Of a DNA stretch of 64,000 nucleotides, positions 38,334 through 52,038 are shown in pieces; position 1 is the stretch's first letter, and each line of letters opens with the position of its first letter. The notes under the pieces are model-generated. The model was not told the DNA's origin. It ran no database searches and saw only the letters and a program-made list of their open reading frames with translations. This DNA is from Nyssa sinensis (taxonomy: Eukaryota > Streptophyta > Magnoliopsida > Cornales > Nyssaceae), in assembly GCA_008638375.1 (NCBI GenBank), contig CM018043.1:42376651-42440650 (forward strand), written 5' to 3'. Both the position numbers and the translations under genes were made by a program.

Positions 38334-38832
38334 TATATATATATAACTCTCACCTAACTCACACACACACGGCTACCTTGGCAGCCTTTTCTTTTTCATC
38401 TTTTCTTTTGTTCTATTTCTTTATAATTTTGCATGTACATATATATATACTACTTACATATATATATATATATACTATACCATTTTTATAAGTACATATG
38501 TACATAATTATATGTATATATATATTTACATATATTTTCTTAATTCGTAATTGCACACATGCACCTTATTTTAGATATATTGCATGTGTATACGTATGCG
38601 TGCATGCATGCATGGAATTGCATGTGTGCACGCATTATGAGGCTGGGTTCTAGGTCACTAGACATGGCCCGGCACTGTTCACATAACTGACAGGGTTCGC
38701 ATTTTAAGATCGTGCAATGAAATCGATATTCATCAAAATATAGAGTTTAAACATCTCAGGGTTACAATTGATAGTACGCTACCCAACCCAGCTTACCTCG
38801 GTATACGTGTTAACCCGAGTCAGGGTATTACA
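35519..38832 (-). mobile_element. Solo LTR, family A (3,314 bp), in LTR B
   Basis: It starts TGTCACGACTCGAAACCC and ends GTCAGGGTATTACA. The flanks are gagaa (35514-35518 and 38833-38837). The uninterrupted sequence can be read in the other LTR B near 7845-7885. TA/CA microsatellites lie at 38299-38345 and 38438-38475. I see no gene or primer site inside. Confidence 0.93.
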
Positions 38833-41689
38833 GAGAACCTTAGAGTGAGAAGACATACACAAAGAGTGTGCATTGGTATGACCATTGAAGGATCAAAGAG
38901 GAGAAGACACTGAGCTGAGGAGCACGACTAGGGCAAGACCACCACTGAGGTTTCATCTGAGCTAAACCCGAGAGGAGAACACTGTACCAGGGTAAGAACC
39001 TCCAAACTATGAATTTTTCATTTTTAGTCTTGAAGCTGTTTTGGTTGGATTAGTCCCATTATTTGCATGCATGATGTTTGGAATGAAAATCTGGGTTAAA
39101 TGTGAACATTTTGGACCATCAGAATAGCCCCAAACCACATACTAGCAAACCGCCATGGATAACCTGAACTGAAGTGGGTCTGGTTCGACCTGCACCAAAC
39201 TCGTTTTAGTTATTTGGGACTTAAAATGGACCTTCCTAGGATCACAAAAACCCTAGACCGCGACCTCAATGCTTAGGATTTGACCCTCAAATACGCAGTT
39301 GCAGGTCACGGGTGATTTTTTAAATTCTTAAGGGAGAACACTAAAACGGGATTTTTGAATGGGGATTGAATCCCCACCTCATGAGGGTCATGAGGAAACA
39401 AGAAGCGAGGAAAATGGTGGCAGAATGAGGATTTAATGGCCAGTTACAGGTTTCGGATTATCATCTTGAAACAGGGCCATCGAGCTCGATTTGAAGCTCT
39501 AAATCGATGCTAGATTGTCACTACGACTTCCAAAAGTCGATTGGATCAAAAATCAGCAAGCATAGATAGGCCAAAATTCCACGAAATCAAAGAAGAATTT
39601 CTGCAAATTTTAGGGCAACAGTGACCAGGGGTGTTGGGGACGATGAACGATGACGGGTCGGGTCGGACCGGGTACCCGGTCGGGCCCCGACCCAACTAAA
39701 AACAGGTGGACCGTTTAAAATAAAACTGCGTCGTTTTTTAAACCGAATTAATTTAAATTAAATGTTAGGGCTGACGTCATCATGACGTCAGCATTGTAAC
39801 CAAATTGGTCAGGACTGGACTGGACCGGACTGGTTCACTTATAAGAGAACTGAACCCTTTGGTTCAGTTTTAAACTTTTGAATAATTGCAAACTGACCCC
39901 CACTGTTTAATAGATTAGCACTATGGCCCTAGATTTTAAAATTTTTATGCACTTGAGCCCCTGAAAAATAATTAATAAATAAAATAATTATTTTTATTAT
40001 TTTATTTAGTGGGTAAAATTACTATTTTACCCCTAGACATTAAATGAGTCAAACGAAGTCCAAATAAATTAAATAAATTGTGTATTTTCACTATTTCATG
40101 CATTCCGGACTCAATGGTGGAGCCCGATTTGAAAAATTAAGTCTCGAAAAATATAGCCACGTAAATGGTAAATAACTGAACTGCCCCTAGTGATACCCAA
40201 GGTCGATTAAACATAAAAGATAGTCCAATTTAACTATGTCAGACACTCTGGACCTAATGGTGAGGTCCATTTTATGAACTGAGGTCCCGAAAAATTTAGC
40301 TATGACATGTAAAATTATCCAAATTACCCCTGATACTCTACGAAGTCCAATTTGGGTAAAATTGATACCAATAGAAACCCAAATACTTGTGGACTCACAT
40401 ATATGATTAAAATATGATTCGGAGTCAGAACATCAGGAAATATAAAATTACCAAAATGCCCCTGATGCTATATGAAACCTAAATGATGTCCGATTGGGAC
40501 GAAACTAATACCGATAGGAGCCCAGATACTAGTGAGACTGTATACATGGTTAAATGACGAATCGGGGTCAGAATCTTATGAAACGTAAAATGACCAAAAT
40601 ACCTCTGAGCACGGTAAGTGTAAGGTAGAGGTCGAATAAAGGTCAATCTGATTTGATAAATTATCATAAGCATAATTATGAACATTGAAGGGCTAAACAA
40701 GACTCCGGAACTGTCAACATGTAAAATAAAAAATGACTGATGTGTCCCGATGAGTTAAAGCAAATACCAAATGAAGTCCAAAAGACTTAAAACCATATAT
40801 ATACGATATATGGGATATTTTGAGGACCACGATAGGGTCCGGAATAAGAATGGCAAAATTACCATTTTGCCCCTGGAGTTAATAAAGAACCTAACTGATA
40901 ACAATTGGAGTCCAAAGGACCTAGAACTTTATATTTAAGATATAAAGACTATTCTGAAGACCACGACAGGGTCTGGGACAAGAATGGCAAAATTACCATT
41001 TTGCCCCTAGGATTAAATACGTACCTAACTAATACCGATTTAAGTCTAAGAGACTTAGAACTTCACACATAAGATATGTAGACTATTCTGAGGACCATGA
41101 CAGAGTCCGGGACAAGAATGAAAAAATTACCATTTTGCCCCTAAGGTCAAATAAGTGCTTAACTGATAACTATTGAAGTCTAAATGACTTAAATTATAAT
41201 CCTGATAACTGCTAAGCCTAATTAAAGAATGAAATAGCCTCGGGTGAGACCCAGTGAAAGGGTGATAGGCTAATAGGCTATCTTAGGTAATCCGATAGAC
41301 ACCTATGATGACGAATAAAACCTGAATGGATGAATTCTGATCTGTCTATGATTGATGATTACTGTTCAGGATATACATGGAGATGCCTGACTCACCTGGA
41401 GGTTATCAGATTATCTATGCAAGGAGATAAGTGTAAAGTTTGTGAGTAACCTAGACTCCTGACTTGGTGTATAAGTTACTGTCTAGATACCGTATTTTGA
41501 TGCACTATACTACTTTGTACGTTATACTATTTAAAAGCATATACTTAATGTATACCCTTTTGTACCACACCAAACATGATATGAATTCATCCTTAAATCA
41601 ATGGATATAGGGTTTCCGCTTAGTACCGCTGTATTCTGCCCGCTAATGTTATGCCTCTGTCCTTGATCATATGCCTGTGCCTTTGACTG

Positions 41690-42550
41690 GCGTTTTGTTT
41701 CGTTTGATTCCGTTATGTTCCGCCTGTTGATAAAGTGTCTGCCTTGATTGATATATGGTCCAGTTCCGTTATGATCTGTCTGCTAATGATATGCCTTGTT
41801 TTGATTGATGTTTTGTTCCGTTCGATTTCGTTATGTTCCGTCTATTAATGATCCGTCTGTCTTGATTGATATATGGTCCAGTTCCTGTTATGATCTATCC
41901 GCTAATGATATGCCTTGTTTTGATTGATGTTTTGTTCCGTTCGATTCTGCTATGTTCCGTCCGTTAATGATCCATCTGTCTTGATTGATATATGGTCCAG
42001 TTCCGTTATGATCTATCCGCTAATGATATGCCTTGTTTTGATTGATGTTTTGTTCCGTTCGATTCCGTTATGTTCCGTCCGTTAATGATCCTTCTGTCTT
42101 GATTGATATATGGTCCAGTTCCGTTATGATCTGTCCACTAATGATATGCCTTGTTTTGATTGATGTTTTGTTCCGTTCGATTCCGTTATGTTCCATCCGT
42201 TAATGATCCGTCTGTCTTGATTGATATATGGTCTAGTTCTGTTATGATCTATCCGCTAATGATATGCCTTGTTTTGATTGATCTTTTGTTCCGTTCAATT
42301 TCATTATGTTCTGTCCGTTAATGATCCGTCTGTCTTGATTGATATATGGTCTAGTTCCATTATGATCTATCCGTTGATGATATGTCTTGCTTTGATTTAT
42401 GTTTTGTTCTGTCTGATTCCATTATGTTCCGTCTATTAATGATCTGTCTGTCTTGATTGATATATGGTCCAGTTCTGTTATGATCTGTCTGTTGATGATA
42501 TGTCTTGCTTTGACTGATGTTTTGTTCCGTTCGACTCCGTTATGATCTAT
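41690..42550 (+). repeat. Minisatellite, about 119-bp unit, 7 copies (LTR B)
   Basis: The marker ttgattgatatatggtc recurs near 41745, 41863, 41983, 42101, 42220, 42337 and 42457, so spacing is 117-120. Units also contain gttttgttccgttcgatt and gctaatgatatgcc. The inverted LTR B has three markers. Confidence 0.9.
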
Positions 42551-43893
42551 CCGGATTCTTGACTTGGTGTATAAGTTATATTGTCTAGCTACTGTATTTT
42601 AATGCATTGCACAGTTTTGTATGCTATACCATGTGAGTAACTTGGAACTTCTAACCTGGTGTATAAATTACTGCCTAGATATTGTATTTTGATGCACTGT
42701 ACAGTTTTGAATGTTATAACTGTCTGAATGCATGTTTTTAAATGCAAACTTTTGTACTGCATTACACGTGGCATGATTTGTCTCGTCCTACTCTATTGTT
42801 TTGTTCGGTCTGTCTTGTTCCGTTATATGGTCTTTCTGGTTTTGTTCTGCTATGTTGTGTCTGACTCTTGGTACCATTCCTGTTATGAGCGGTCTGGCAT
42901 AAGTAGGCTTGATTATGTGCCTAATTGACATCTTGTTGTTATGCTCTGTTATGTTCCGCTCAGTACTGATCTGTTCTATCATTTGATTTAATTGCCTATA
43001 CTCTTGTTGATACATTGGCATCATGTATTGTTCCGTCCATCCTGAATTGTTGTTCCGTTTAGTTCAGTCCCGTTTTACTCTACTTAAACTACATTCAAAG
43101 TAGATTTACAAAACTGCTATTCTAAAGTGATTGAACTATCCTTGTGGTTTATAAACAAGAACGGGATTGAAACCCATGACAGGGAACCTGTGTTACTCAT
43201 TGGGCTTTTCAAAGCTCACCCCATTCCCTAACATTTTTCAGGAATTATCTCTAGTGGATGAGAAGGCCCTATGATATGACATGATAGGCCGAGTGACGCT
43301 TCAAGTAGAGGATCTGATGGCACAGATCTGTGGTGACTGGATTATTGTGGATTGAATCTATTTATTCAGGTGGGTCATATGATACGGCTGACTTGATTTA
43401 TATACACTGGATATATATAGACATGGCTCATGGGAATGAATGGTACTCTAGAGATATTAGATCATGCTCTGTTGTTATATGCCTGCTTCTAGATATGCTC
43501 TGAACTTAGAACTATTAGCTGTTTTGGATTTAGACTTACTCTATGGTACATACCCTTATGGTGGATACATGAGTTGCATTCCCTTGAAAAAAAAAAAAAG
43601 GTTTTAAATTCCGCTGCATCTGACCCTACAGTTGGAGTGCAATTCATCCGAAAAGTTCAGAATTTGCCTTCGGTTGGTCGCGTGGCGACTGACTGGCATC
43701 ACGTCCTCGACATCCGTGTAGGGTGGGGTTCGGGGATGTGACATTTTATTCACTCACAAGTATCAAATTTATGATATCATGTTTAACTTGCAAAACTATC
43801 TGGCATAAAATCTTGCATGGCATGGTCGAATTATGATATTATGTTTATTCTCTTTCTCTCTATCTCTATCTCTTGTCTGATTCGTTGTTTTCC

Positions 43894-45879
43894 ATGGCGT
43901 CCATCACTACTTCGGGCAACAGTTTGGGTAGCATCAAGAGTGTTCTTTCTTCTCATGGTTCAGTTTTACCGGTTGTGTTTTCTCCAAACTCTGGAAAAAG
44001 GGAAGATATCAGTAACGATGTTCTTATTCCCTCTGGTATTGACATTATCAAAAACACCTCCCAGGTCAGTGAAGAAGGTGATATGGCAGTGGGTCTCTTG
44101 CATGAGGATTGTACCTTTGCAAATAAGACTTCAAACAGCTGTGAAAGTAAATGTGTAGGTCTTGCTGAAGGTTCAACTGCAGTTCCTATCATGAAAGCTA
44201 CGAATGCTGCTCCTTTTGAAGAAAATAGAGGCCTAGCTCAATTATGGGTGGATGGTGTAGACCGTGGTGAGTTTGTTCCCAAAATAACTAAGGATCTTAA
44301 GGCTGAGTATTAAGGTTTCATCGATAACACCTTCTTTCTTTTTGATAGAAGAAATAACTTTGATGGGCATTGCGGAGGAGGTCAGTGAAGCTGTTATGGT
44401 AGTCACAGTAAAGGTGGAGGTGGTCAAGGACATCATCTAAAAGAGGGCAGCGCGTGGAATCGACATCTCAGAAAAGGACGAGTAAGGCCTCTAAATTTTA
44501 ATAACACATCTGGTTTTCCCACTCTTCACTTTTCCTATATATCTAAAGCTAAGGACAAGATTGACCATCCTACGGTTGGGGACAGCTCAGTGAACCTGGG
44601 CGATATCTCCAAACCAGCTTTGGTCAGGAGTTCTGAAATTCAAAAATGGAATACTGTGCTAAATTCTAACTCTCATAAGGGATTCTCGCTAGACTACATT
44701 GCTCCATTTACGATCAATGGTAATGTTATTGTAAAACCTCCTTAGGCTGTCTTCGATGAAGGTCGGGAGATTTGGATAAATACTCTTGTTGGATATTTCT
44801 TGGATAGGAAAATGACATTTAGATAGGTGCAAAGCATTGTAATGAAAATGTGGAGTAAGGATGGTTTGACTGAGGTCCTCACCAATGGTCATGGCTTCTT
44901 CTTCTTCACCGTTCTATGACCTGTCTTCAATGGCCTCTATTCTAGAAGGAGGTCCCTGGCACTTTGCTGGTTGTCCCATTTTTCTTCAGCAATGGAAGCC
45001 TCGTATGCGTCTCACTAAGGATCTGAATAGGAAAATCCTTATCTGGGCTTGGTTCTATGATGTTTCTTTTGATTTATGGACTACCTCAAGTCTAAGATAT
45101 GTAGCTAGCGCCATTGGGACTCCTCTATATGTAGACACTACCACCGAGCAACGGCATCGTGTTAGCTTTGCCCCTATCTACGTTGAGGTTGATATGGAAA
45201 ATGACCCCCTGAATCTTTTGAGATGGAACTAGATAAAGGAGAATACATCACTATTAGAGTTGAATACCAATGGCTTCCCCGAACGTGCTCCAGGTGTAGG
45301 AAATTTGGTCATGTGCAGTCCTAGTGTAAGGTAGAGATAAAGGAAAAATGAAGGAGAGTTAAGAAACTTGAGGTAGTGAATGTCGTAGAGGAACAAAGAG
45401 AAGTTGAAAAAGTTACTGCTAATGCTCCTGACACTAAAGAATGGCACACTATCAGCAAGAAGAGCAAAAGCCCTTCCACTCCTACAATGGAGCCCCCCCA
45501 AGACTCCTTGAGCCCCAAAGCTAAGAAGTTGAATGATTCTATTGATACTCTGGCTATTTCTTAGTTCAAAAAATTCCAATCGCTAGAGGTTCCCTCTAGT
45601 TTTCCTGATGATAGTCAAACTGTTCCCAATACCCCTTTAAATCATTTTGAAGACTTTGAGCAGCTTATGAAGGATTTGAGTGATAACTCTCCTAACATTA
45701 GTAGCACGTTCATTGCCACCCCTGATTCTAATCCCTTAGCTCAAAAAGTTGTCAAAGTTGATGAGCTCGGGAACCGTCACAATATCCAAAGTCATGGCAA
45801 GAAGAACAAAAAGAATCAAAAGTTGAGATACTCAGGAAGTAGTCTTGGGAATGGAAGCTCTTCATCTTATTCCCAATGA
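43894..45879 (+). pseudogene. LINE ORF1 (nucleic-acid-binding protein), broken
   Basis: Translation starts at MASITTSGNS 74 bases into the element. The first open piece ends at 44313. After several stops and frame changes there is an ORF1-type domain (GGPWHFAGCPIFLQQW, about 44955-45000, then a PIYVEVD block), typical of plant LINE and zinc-knuckle proteins. The CCHC knuckle CSRCRKFGH follows at 45286-45327, with a stop just before its last cysteine. A polar tail rich in serine and lysine ends at 45879. Known ORF1 proteins bind the LINE RNA. The stop overlaps the ORF2 start. Confidence 0.85.
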
Positions 45880-48800
45880 TTAAAATTTCCTGTTGGAATG
45901 TGAGGGGGATGAATGACCCCTCAAGCAAAGTGAGATTAGACATTTTGTTAAGTTTAATGGCCTAGCTTGCATGGGTCTGATTGAGATAAGGGTTAAGTTG
46001 ATTAACTTGTCTAGAATTTCTTCCTTCCTTCTCCTAGGATGGAATTTTTTAGATAACTACTCTCATTCTTCTAATAGTAGAATTTGGTTTGGGTGGGATG
46101 ACAATTCTCTACAGGTGGATGCTATTGGCTCTTCAGCTTAGTCCCTTCACTGCCATGTTCAAATTCGTGGCTCAAATGAAGCTTTTGCTCTCTCTATTAT
46201 TTACGGTCATAACACTAGATTGGAGCGCAAGGATCTTTGGAGGGACCTCGCCCATCAAGCTGCTTTCAATCACAACTCTCCGTGGTTGGCAGTTAGAGAT
46301 TTTAATGCCATTTGTTTCCCTCATGAGCGATCTGGAGGGAACTCTGGTTGGTCAACTTGCATGCATGACTGTTATGTAAGGATTAATGCAGCTAACCTTG
46401 ATGACCTCCGGTATATGGGCTTCCAGCTAACTTGGAATAATGGCCAACATGGCAATGCCACCATTTTGCGAAAACTTGATAGAGCTTTGGTAAGTGAAGA
46501 ATGGTTAAACAAGTTCCCTACATCTGAAGTTGAATTTCTCCCCCCCTCCCGGGTATCTCTGATCACTGCCCCGTGATTATTAGAACTAGTATTCATGTTA
46601 AGCACAATAATAAACCATTTAAGTTCATCAACTTCTGGTCTGAATTTGAGGAATTCCTACTCTTGGTTAGGAATGCTTGGAGTACTCCTGTTAATGGCAC
46701 AACTATGTTCTATCCCTGTCAAAAGTTAAAAAAGGTTAAGAAGGACCTCAAGGAGCTAAATAGACTCAAAGGCAAGAGTGTTATTGTTCAATTTGAGGTG
46801 GCTAGAGATAAGTTGTTTGATATTCAGTGTCAGTTGGCAGCTTCCCCCGACAATACTGAGATCAAATCCCAAGAGCTTTCAACTTTTAACCATTTTGTTC
46901 ATACTAGTAAATATGAAGAGAGCATTGTGAAGCAGAAGTCCCGTATTCAATGGCTTAATGAAAGATATCATAATTCATATTTTTTCTTTAATGCGATTGC
47001 TCAAAGAAGGAACCAAAATAAAATTCATAGGCTTGTTACTGAATCTGGTATTAGAGTGGAAGGTAGTGAAGCCATTAAGTCTGAAATTGTTGATTATTAT
47101 AAATCTCTTCTTGACTCCTCCTCTATTGGTCCGTATCCTGGGAAAAACCATTTTAAATAGTATGTTACCAAGAGTTTAACCTCTATTCAAAGCTCCAACC
47201 TCACTTCTTCAGTTTCAGCGAAAGAAATCAAGTCTGTTATTTTTAGTCTCAACCCCAACAAGGTGCCTAGCCCGGATGGGTTCAATGCTCATTTCTTCCA
47301 TTCTTCTTGTGAGATCATTGGGGAAAATATTACTGCTATTGTCAAAGAATTCTTTAAGGCCAAAACTATGCTTCGAGAGATGAATGCTATTGCCATTGCT
47401 TTGGACCCTAAACTTCCAAACCTCTCTCGTCTAAATGACTTTCACCTCATTTCTTGCTGCAACACGATTTACAAATGTATCATAAAGATTATGGCTAACC
47501 GTCTTGAACCTCTCCTTATAGGTCCTATGGAAAATGCTCAATTGGCCTTTGTTTTAGGTAGGAGAATTTGTAACAACATCTTCCTTGCTCAAGAGCTCCT
47601 CTGCAACTACCATCGCCAAGCCGGCTTTCATCGATGTGCCTTGAAGGTGGACTTAAGGAAAGCTTTTGATTCTGTTTGATGGGATTTTTTCCTCGTTGCC
47701 TTGGCTCTTTTGAACTTTCCTCATGCTTTTATTGATTGGATCAAGGCCTGTATAACCACTCCGAGTTTTTCCAGCTCCATCAATAGGTGATCTAGAAGGT
47801 TAAAGGGAAGGAGACCCCCTCTCCCCTTACTTTTATCATTGCCATGGATATTTTCTTCATGATGTTCTATAGCCATACTGCTCAAAACCATAACTTCAAA
47901 TTTCATTGGAGATACAAGAAGGAAAAGCTAGTGCACCTTTGTTTTGCCGATGATCTCATATTATTCTATCATGGAGATGCCACCTTTGTTACTATGTTGA
48001 AGAATCTTATTCTAGAATTTGCTGACCTCTCTGGTTTGGTCTCGAATAACTCCAAGAGCAGCATCTTCATAGTGGGTGTTGATTCCGTTGAGAGTTTCAG
48101 AATTGTAACTACTTCGAGGTTTGCTGTTGGGACTCTTCCTGTGAGGTACCTTGGGGTTCCTCTTATTTCCTCAAAGTTGAAAGCTGCCGATTATAGCTCT
48201 CTAGTTGAGAGAATTGTTGGTAGAGCTAAGAGTTGAATAAACTGCTTCTTCTCCTTTATTGGTCATCTACACCTTATTAATTCTATTTTATTTAGCATCC
48301 AGGTTCGCAAGTTTATTGGTCGAGCCACTTCATCCTCCCTAAAAAAGTCATCAGAAGAGTGAAACAGTGTATTCGGTCTTTTTTATGGTCTGGAGCTGAT
48401 CTGAATTCTCATAAAAGCAAAGTTTATTGGAATGTTGTCACTCTCCCTAGAGCTGAGGGGGGTTTAGGTATCAAGAACATGGTGGAATGGAACAAAGCTG
48501 CCATGGTAAAGCATATATAAAGTTTCTGTCAACCTTCTTTTTCCTCGCCTTGGGTTAGTTGGATTAAATCAAATGTGCTTCGCGGCAAGCATTTTTGGGA
48601 TACTAGATGTCTAAGTGATTGTTCTTGGGTCTGGAAGAAGCTTCTCAACCTTCGCCCTATCTTCAAACCTTATATCAGGTCTATTATTGGGAATGGGGTC
48701 TCTACCTCATTATGGTTTGACTATTAGCTTCTTATGGGTGCGATTGGGACTCCATGGGCGACCGTGTTAACTATGACTCGGGTCTTCCTAGAGAGGCCAC

Positions 48801-49768
48801 GATAAGCAGAATTATATATAGCAACGATTGGTGTTGGCCTACTATCTAACTCCACTCATCTTTTAGAGCTCAAACATAACATGCTGCAGAGCTTAAGGCC
48901 TGACTCTTCAATTGCAGACCAGGTGCATTAGTTTCTGAATACTACTGGGAACTTCTCTATCTCTTCAGCTTGGCATGTTATCCAGTCCAGAAGTTCTAAA
49001 GCTCCTTGGTGGCGCATTGTGTGGTTCTCTAAATTTATTCCCGGATGTAGTTTTATCCTTTGGATTGCCATCAAGGAGCGTCTTAACACTCAAGATCAGC
49101 TTCTTCAGCAGGGTGGTATCCAGAATATGCATTGTGTCTTTTGCCCCCATCTTGAAGAGTCTCATAATCATTTGTTCTTTAGTTGTGATTTCACCCTTAA
49201 TATTTGAAGATGTATGGTTGCTAAGTGCGAGTTGTCTTAGTCCTCTCGAGACTAGGAAAAATACCATCCAATTGGCGATTTCTCATTTGAAAGGCAAATC
49301 TCTTCAAAAAAAGGATTGGTAGAATTATGCTTTTGATGGTGCTGTACTCCCTATGGCTTGAGAGAAACCGTCGTCGCTTCTCAAATGAATTTTTCTCTAA
49401 AAAGGTTATCATGCATGTTATTACCAACATGGTCAGGGGGGTCCAGAACTTTGTCAAAGATGCTGTGATATCCCGACCCAGAATACGACACATATACCGA
49501 GGTAGGTTAACTGAATAGTGTTAATCTGAACTATTAAGCTCTATGTCATGATATATTATTCACTGTACAATTTTAGAATGTGAATGGTTCGACTTGTATA
49601 ATTAGTGTCCGGCAACACCTGAGCACCCCAGGACCCAACATCGTAATACGTGCAAGCATGCATTTCCATGCACAACCATATTTCATGAACATGTAGTATA
49701 CCTAAAATGAGTGTATGTGTGCATTGTTATAAATATATTTATATGCGCATATATGGATATATAGGCTT

Positions 49769-51642
49769 TGATGAGTGTGCAAAAGTGCACTCTAAATGTC
49801 CTATTATTTGATTAAAATTGCTAGAAATATGAATAGAAATGTTGGGCTTCAATTGATTTTATTAAATTTAATTTCTATTTACAGTGACATATATTTGAGC
49901 ATTATTTTACAATATTTTATATCTCAAATATTGCATTTTTTTGTTGGTGAGAGATAGTTTGCAATTGCGCTTTACACTTAATATTTTTGGAATTATTTTT
50001 GGCTTTTTGGCAAATTCGACCATTAAGTTTCAATTGAGATTTGGATGGCATTAGAGTTTCAGAATGAGAAAGTGGTCTTCATGAAGTTTTTAGAGGACGT
50101 CTTAGGATTTTCGGAAAGGTTTGGTTTGCAAAAATCGAAGTTCGTTTAGGCCTCCAAACATTATTTCGAAATCAGGTCTGGAAAACTGTTCCAAATTCTG
50201 TCCATCCAGACAACTTGAAGGGCTCATAACTTGAGCTTCCAAATTTCAAATCAGATGATTTTTAAGCCTAAAATTATCTACTCAATCTGGGGCTACAACT
50301 TTCGTGAAGAGCCCGAGTAGATATTCAGTTGTTATCTGGGAGAAAACAGAGTTTAAAAGTGGCAGCTGCTGGCTGTGAGCGAGAAAGAGAAAGGAATAAA
50401 AGAAAAAAAAAAGAATAAAATAAAAAAGAAAAAAAGCAACACAAGGCTGCACGGCTGGAGGGAGTCTCAATTCTGATTTTATTTTGTGTGCGGCCCGGTG
50501 CTTGGAGATTTGACAAAAATAAAAGCAATGAAAATAAAGAAACAGTGGGCTTTGACTTGTGGTGGGGTCCATGCATGAAGCTAGCTGTAGAGAGAAATTG
50601 GAGGCGCATGGGGGCTGAATCTGAGGGGTCCATATGATGGCTGAGCTAGGCGTCAAGGCAGACTTGTGGCGTGGGCCAGGCGTGTAGCGGGCTGATGTGG
50701 GGGCCTGGTGCGGTGCGACTAGGGTGCAAGAGCAAGCTGATATATAAAAAAAGAAAAAAAAAAAACTAAACGAGGGAGCTCTGAACAGAAGTTGCTGCGG
50801 ATGTTAACAGAGAACAGAGAAGGCTGCGGCGCAGGGTGGAGCGCAGAGAAGAAGAAGGAAAACAGACAGTCGTAGTCACCGGATGGCACAGTTTTTCACC
50901 ATGAAATTTATGTTATCCATCCTGTACATGGGTAACTAAATTCTTAAGTGGAGTTAGGGATGAACTTGCACCATAGATGGTTGTTTTAATTTATTTTTGA
51001 TTCCTGTACGTGGTTTTAATTTGTTAAATTCTTCATTGATCATTCTAAATTTATTATTGGATTTTATTGTCCGAATAATTAAAGGTTTTAGTCCGTTTAT
51101 AGATTCAGTCATGCTTTTTCTATCGAATGGATTAATGTTTTGATTATTTTTGGAACAATTAAATATTTATATTGATTCAATTCTCTGCTACAGTATTGCT
51201 CGTCGGGTATATTGTCGTCATTGTATTTTATCAATGTCAATAATAATTTGAGTGATTTAAAGATGATGAATGATTTTTCGAAGGATTATTTTCAGTCTAA
51301 TTTTGATGCATAATTTTAAATCTTCCGATTGAGATTTTTGGAATTTAATTTCTCAATTGAGTTATCAGTGAATTAAAAATAGTTAAAATACCATGTATGT
51401 GCAAGGGATTCCCGACACTACACTGTTTGTTAAATTTGAATATTTTCTTCTATTAATTAATTTGTTTAATTATTAATTTGCATTCAAAAATCACTTTTCT
51501 ATATTTTTATTTTCTCGTTAATCGTCTAATACTTTCTTTAGCTTCAGAGATTCTGTTTATTATTCTTTTAATTTAGTCTCCCTGTGGAATCGACACCCTA
51601 AAGCTACACTACAACTACCGCGTTATTCTTTGGGCGTAATCA
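49769..51642 (+). mobile_element. Solo LTR, family F (1,874 bp), deepest insertion
   Basis: It starts TGATGAGTGTGC and ends TTTGGGCGTAATCA, flanked by ggctt (49764-49768 and 51643-51647). Its termini and body differ from families A-E; the ccctgtggaatcgacaccc phrase near its end recalls Tat/Ogre or Athila LTRs, a low-confidence guess. A purine-rich/T-rich tract lies at 50395-50440. The open frame 50282-50656 (minus) covers that tract and is not a gene. Confidence 0.9.
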
Positions 51643-51975
51643 GGCTTGTGTAAGAGAGTATTGTATATATGTATACATGTATGAATACATGTGGCATGAT
51701 GTATAGTAGAAATATATATATATGTATATGTAATAAAATATCAAAAGAGGAAAAAGGGAAAAGGGGTTGCATGTGCACCATGACCAATATGTGCATCATT
51801 GTGTGTGTGTGTGTGTGTGTGCTTGAGTGTGTTGGGGAACAACACCAAGCAGCCGGCCCTGGTGAGAGTAGTGTTATATACATATGTGTATGTGTGTGTA
51901 TATATATATATATATAGGATGGTACGTGGATGGTGGAGGTTCAAGGGGTGGTTCCCTGCAGTCAAGACTGACTGT

Positions 51976-51977
<2 letters not shown>

Positions 51978-52038
<61 letters not shown>
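51978..52038. repeat. GA microsatellite
   Basis: About 30 AG repeats with one interruption (aaag). Confidence 0.95.

Larger units (their letters stand above)
34694..43743 (+). mobile_element. Solo LTR, family B, in LTR of element C
   Basis: It starts TGTAACACCCCGACCC and ends GGTTCGGGGATGTGACA, flanked by tttta (34689-34693 and 43744-43748). The empty site is at about 19733 in the 5' LTR of C. It is the inverted relative of 3299-8665. A solo LTR A (35519-38832) is inserted near its start; without it the LTR is about 5.7 kb. No primer site or pol is present. The longer repeat array at 41690-42550 explains most of the size difference. Confidence 0.92.

Noticed and set aside
41690..42550. CRISPR-like array
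   Set aside because: The repeats are contiguous minisatellite units without spacers, in plant DNA.
50282..50656. A secreted or membrane protein, minus strand
   Set aside because: Phenylalanine and leucine runs come from an A-rich tract in solo LTR F.
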